A stretch of DNA of 8,100 nucleotides, from the NCBI GenBank assembly GCA_027482725.1, contig JAIXVT010000104.1, forward strand, positions 1 through 8,100, in the 5' to 3' direction. This DNA comes from Pseudomonadota bacterium. GTDB lineage: Bacteria > Bdellovibrionota > UBA1018 > CAIMNF01. The notes under the pieces are model-generated. The model was not told where the DNA came from and searched no databases. It saw only the letters and a list, made by a program, of their open reading frames with translations. This document shows, piece after piece, positions 6,261 through 8,100 of this stretch (position 1 is its first letter; each line of letters starts with the position of its first letter). A program made the translations under genes and the position numbers.

Positions 6261-7393
6261 CATCTCCAGCTAGACCCAATTTTGACGCCATCATCAACGA
6301 ACTAAAAACCGTGATGGATCCGGATCTCAAAAAAGATCTGGTGACGTTGTCCATGATCCGTGACCTCACCGTTTCCGACACGGGTGTAGTGAGTTTACGC
6401 GTGGTATTGACCACTCCCGCATGTCCCGTTAAAGAATTGCTCAAATCACAAGTGGAACAGGCCGCACAACGTGTTGCGGGTGTGACGGCAGTACATGTGA
6501 CGATGGACGCTGAAGTAAAACGTTTTGGCGCACAAAGCCGGGCCACAGAAGGACTGGGTGGAATCACCCACGTGATTGCCGTATCCAGCGGAAAAGGAGA
6601 AATAGAAAAAAGTACCGTATCCACTAACCTTGCCTGTGCGTTAGCCAAAGCAGGCGCAAAAGTGGGAATTTTGGATGCAGACATTTATGGCCCAAATCTC
6701 CCCACCATGATGGGCGTCACTGAAAACCCCAAACTGGTAAAAGATGATCAACGCGGAGAAATGTTTATTCCGCCCGTCAGTTACGGCGTAAAAGTGATGT
6801 CGATGGGTTTTTTACTGCAAGGTGATCAGCCCGTCATTTGGCGTGGTCCGATGCTCCATAATATTTTGAATCAATTTTGCACCCGAGTGGAATGGGGAAA
6901 CTTAGATTATTTGGTCATTGATTTGCCCCCGGGAACCGGAGACGTGCAACTTTCGTTAGCTCAAATGTTACCGATCACCGGCACCGTGCTGGTGACCACG
7001 CCTCAAGAAATTGCACTTCAAGATGTCCGAAAAGCGTTTGGAATGTGGGAAAAGGTGAATGTGCCCGTGCTTGGGATTGTGGAAAACATGTCTTGGTTTA
7101 CCGGGGATGATGGCAAGCAGTATAAAATTTTTGGTGACGGGGGTGGAGAATCGCTCGCACGAAAATTTAATTCACAAGTGATTGCAAAATTGCCCTTAAT
7201 TCCGGTGATTCGAGAAGGTGGCGATTTAGGAAAACCTCTGGCCACAATCAAGCTTGAATCGAACCAGAATCGTGAAAAAGAGGCACAAGATGCGATTACG
7301 CTTTTGGCTTCACGTGTGGCTCAAGAAATCGTGATCCGAGACGCAAAGAACGACGTGTCCCGTGCGGGACCAGAGATCGGGAATTTCGCGTAG
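6257..7393 (+). CDS. Mrp/ApbC-type P-loop ATPase (Fe-S cluster carrier family) with degenerate Walker A
   Basis: Mrp proteins bind and transfer Fe-S clusters in the cytosol. The 378 residues show the standard two-part layout: an N-terminal MIP18/DUF59 domain (about 8-85, with MDPDLKKDLVTLSMIRDL and TTPACPVK) and a MinD/ParA-like ATPase domain from about 104. Well-kept motifs are DADIYGPNLPTMMG (140-153), IWRGPM, QF...VEWGNLDYLVIDLPPGTGDVQLSL (DLPPGTGD at 222-229), TTPQEIALQDVRK and GIVENMSWF (276-281 for ENMSWF). The Walker A motif is abnormal: residues 112-120 are G-K-G-E-I-E-K-S-T, where the family has G-K-G-G-[VT]-G-K-S-T. Two invariant glycines are Glu, although both lysines and Ser/Thr remain. 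The CxxC found after ENMS in E. coli-type Mrp is also absent (TGDDG instead), as in some other Mrp branches. The start overlaps the dipeptidase stop as ATGA. Identity is sure; ATP binding is doubtful as written. Confidence 0.95.
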   Translation: MTSPARPNFDAIINELKTVMDPDLKKDLVTLSMIRDLTVSDTGVVSLRVVLTTPACPVKELLKSQVEQAAQRVAGVTAVHVTMDAEVKRFGAQSRATEGLGGITHVIAVSSGKGEIEKSTVSTNLACALAKAGAKVGILDADIYGPNLPTMMGVTENPKLVKDDQRGEMFIPPVSYGVKVMSMGFLLQGDQPVIWRGPMLHNILNQFCTRVEWGNLDYLVIDLPPGTGDVQLSLAQMLPITGTVLVTTPQEIALQDVRKAFGMWEKVNVPVLGIVENMSWFTGDDGKQYKIFGDGGGESLARKFNSQVIAKLPLIPVIREGGDLGKPLATIKLESNQNREKEAQDAITLLASRVAQEIVIRDAKNDVSRAGPEIGNFA

Positions 7394-7469
7394 GACCGAC
7401 CGGGGGTCACTGGAATGGAGAGTTAAAAGCCGGGACTGCACGAGACGTTGTTGGAAATGAGATCACGAG

Positions 7470-7483
7470 TTTTTGCGCAAAAA
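7470..7483. repeat. 14-base palindrome TTTTTGCGCAAAAA
   Basis: Perfect palindrome centred between 7476 and 7477 in the mrp/barrel-gene gap. With T and A runs flanking a GCGC core, it could act as a weak bidirectional termination element, since each strand presents a T-run, or as a dimeric protein site. The stem would need a loop taken from the GCGC core, so RNA hairpin stability is modest. Confidence 0.35.
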
Positions 7484-7542
7484 ACCTTTGGGCACACCCT
7501 CTAATTTAAACATTTTTTAGATCAGTAATTATAACCTTCTGC

Positions 7543-7556
7543 CATGGTTAACCATG
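7543..7556. repeat. 14-base palindrome CATGGTTAACCATG
   Basis: Perfect palindrome in the convergent gap, 53 bases from the barrel-gene stop. As RNA it folds only as CATGG/CCATG with loop TTAA. As DNA it has the two-fold symmetry of a dimer binding site. It is far from any start codon in this window, so an operator role is not obvious. Confidence 0.35.
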
Positions 7557-7608
7557 TACCCAGACCATTCTTACTGCTATTCACCATTGCTCCATTCCCT
7601 ACGACGCC

Positions 7609-8100
7609 CTAAAACAACGGAAGATCAATCTCGCAACTGAGCATATAGGTACGAGACACCCGCTGTCCGTTATACGGGCCCAGATCACGCGCAAAAGAGG
7701 TGAGGCCCCATTTTCCCAAAAAGAAATCCACATGAGCCCCGTAGGTAAAATTGAGTTGATTGAATCCCATTTGGAACTTCACAAACGGGAGCCCTAATTC
7801 CGCACCAAGATGGGTACGGTTGGCGATATCTACATCACCAAAAATATTTTGATAATCGGCCGCAACTTTTGCCGTGAATACGCCTAAATCCTGAGTGAGG
7901 GCTACGCCAATTCCTGCGTTCATCGGAATTCGGCTATCCCGTCGATCCGAAAACTTGGTATCCGCAATGTCGGTAATCGATACCCCTGCGCTCAGCACAC
8001 TGCCGGGGATCAGGGTCTTTACGGCTTGGGCACCGATATCAACTCCCATGCCCATGTGGTAGCCGCCGGCAACTCTTTCGACAAAAGCATCATAATCCCC
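7609..8100 (-). CDS. Partial outer-membrane beta-barrel-like protein (C-terminal part)
   Basis: The reading frame is open to the right edge without a stop, so the gene starts beyond 8100 and the Met at 8055 is probably internal. The residues before it read GDYDAFVERVAGGYH. At least 163 residues are visible. The sequence is rich in Gly, aromatic and alternating polar/hydrophobic residues in strand-like runs: GSVLSAGVSITDIAD, NAGIGVALTQDLGVFTAKVAADYQNI, HLGAELGLPFVKFQMGFNQLNFTYGAHVDFFLGKWGLTSF and a last strand TYMLSCEIDLPLF ending in Phe, the usual C-terminal residue of outer-membrane barrels. The general look recalls long-chain barrel or TraF/PorV-like proteins, but I cannot name a family safely. 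It converges on mrp, and nothing suggests a shared function. Confidence 0.65.
   Translation of the reverse strand, partial: GDYDAFVERVAGGYHMGMGVDIGAQAVKTLIPGSVLSAGVSITDIADTKFSDRRDSRIPMNAGIGVALTQDLGVFTAKVAADYQNIFGDVDIANRTHLGAELGLPFVKFQMGFNQLNFTYGAHVDFFLGKWGLTSFARDLGPYNGQRVSRTYMLSCEIDLPLF

Larger units (their letters stand above)
7394..7608. other. Convergent intergenic region between mrp and the barrel gene
   Basis: These 215 bases separate two genes that point towards each other, so terminators for both are expected. None is clear. A T6 run at 7513-7518 follows only a 3-bp GGG/CCC stem (7490-7499). Two perfect 14-base palindromes lie at 7470-7483 and 7543-7556. GGAATGGAG (7412-7420) and its reverse complement (7590-7598) bracket most of the gap, which may be chance. 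A small hairpin (GTCCCG/CGGGAC, 7357-7370) lies in the last mrp codons. No gene of convincing length is seen. Confidence 0.5.

Noticed and set aside
7357..7370. GTCCCG/CGGGAC hairpin as the mrp terminator
   Set aside because: It is inside the coding region before the stop codon, short, and has no following T-run.
7522..7587. Minus-strand 21-codon frame (MVNSSKNGLGTW…) in frame beyond the barrel-gene TAG stop, hinting at read-through
   Set aside because: Too short; its GGAG is only two bases from the ATG, and the barrel protein already ends in a typical C-terminal Phe.

Overview
The window looks like an ordinary, gene-dense chromosomal segment of a Gram-negative bacterium with mid-range base composition. 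The Gram-negative reading rests on a secreted or lipid-anchored nuclease-like protein and, at the right edge, the C-terminal part of a protein that looks like an outer-membrane beta-barrel ending in Phe. A delta-proteobacterial or Bdellovibrionota-like source is possible, but that is a guess from gene style, not something shown. There is no insertion sequence, phage gene, CRISPR array, tRNA or rRNA.

Layout, left to right. Positions 1-328 hold no gene I can support. A FadM-like hotdog acyl-CoA thioesterase (329-742, minus) is transcribed divergently from argS (835-2559, plus). argS is followed 3 bases later by a ten-helix EamA/DMT-type permease (2563-3471), and 5 bases after that by an exported single-HKD phospholipase D-like nuclease (3477-4031). 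After a 129-base gap with a likely promoter comes a second plus-strand group: a POT-family proton/peptide symporter (4161-5693), a VanX/DdpX-like D-Ala-D-Ala dipeptidase (5715-6260) and an Mrp-type P-loop ATPase (6257-7393), which overlaps the dipeptidase by ATGA. A 215-base convergent gap with two perfect 14-base palindromes separates mrp from the partial minus-strand barrel gene (7609 to the right edge).

The POT transporter and the dipeptidase make functional sense together: import of di- and tripeptides, then hydrolysis of D-Ala-D-Ala, as E. coli pairs DdpX with a dipeptide ABC importer. No vanH, vanA or two-component system is visible, so recycling or scavenging is likelier than glycopeptide resistance.

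The strongest oddities are two. The Mrp P-loop reads GKGEIEKST, where the family has GKGGxGKST. The ArgS HIGH motif reads QIYH. In both proteins the other motifs I checked are well kept. A third oddity is a perfect 13-bp, 3-base-loop inverted repeat lying inside the first codons of the dipeptidase gene. I see no clear new multi-gene system.
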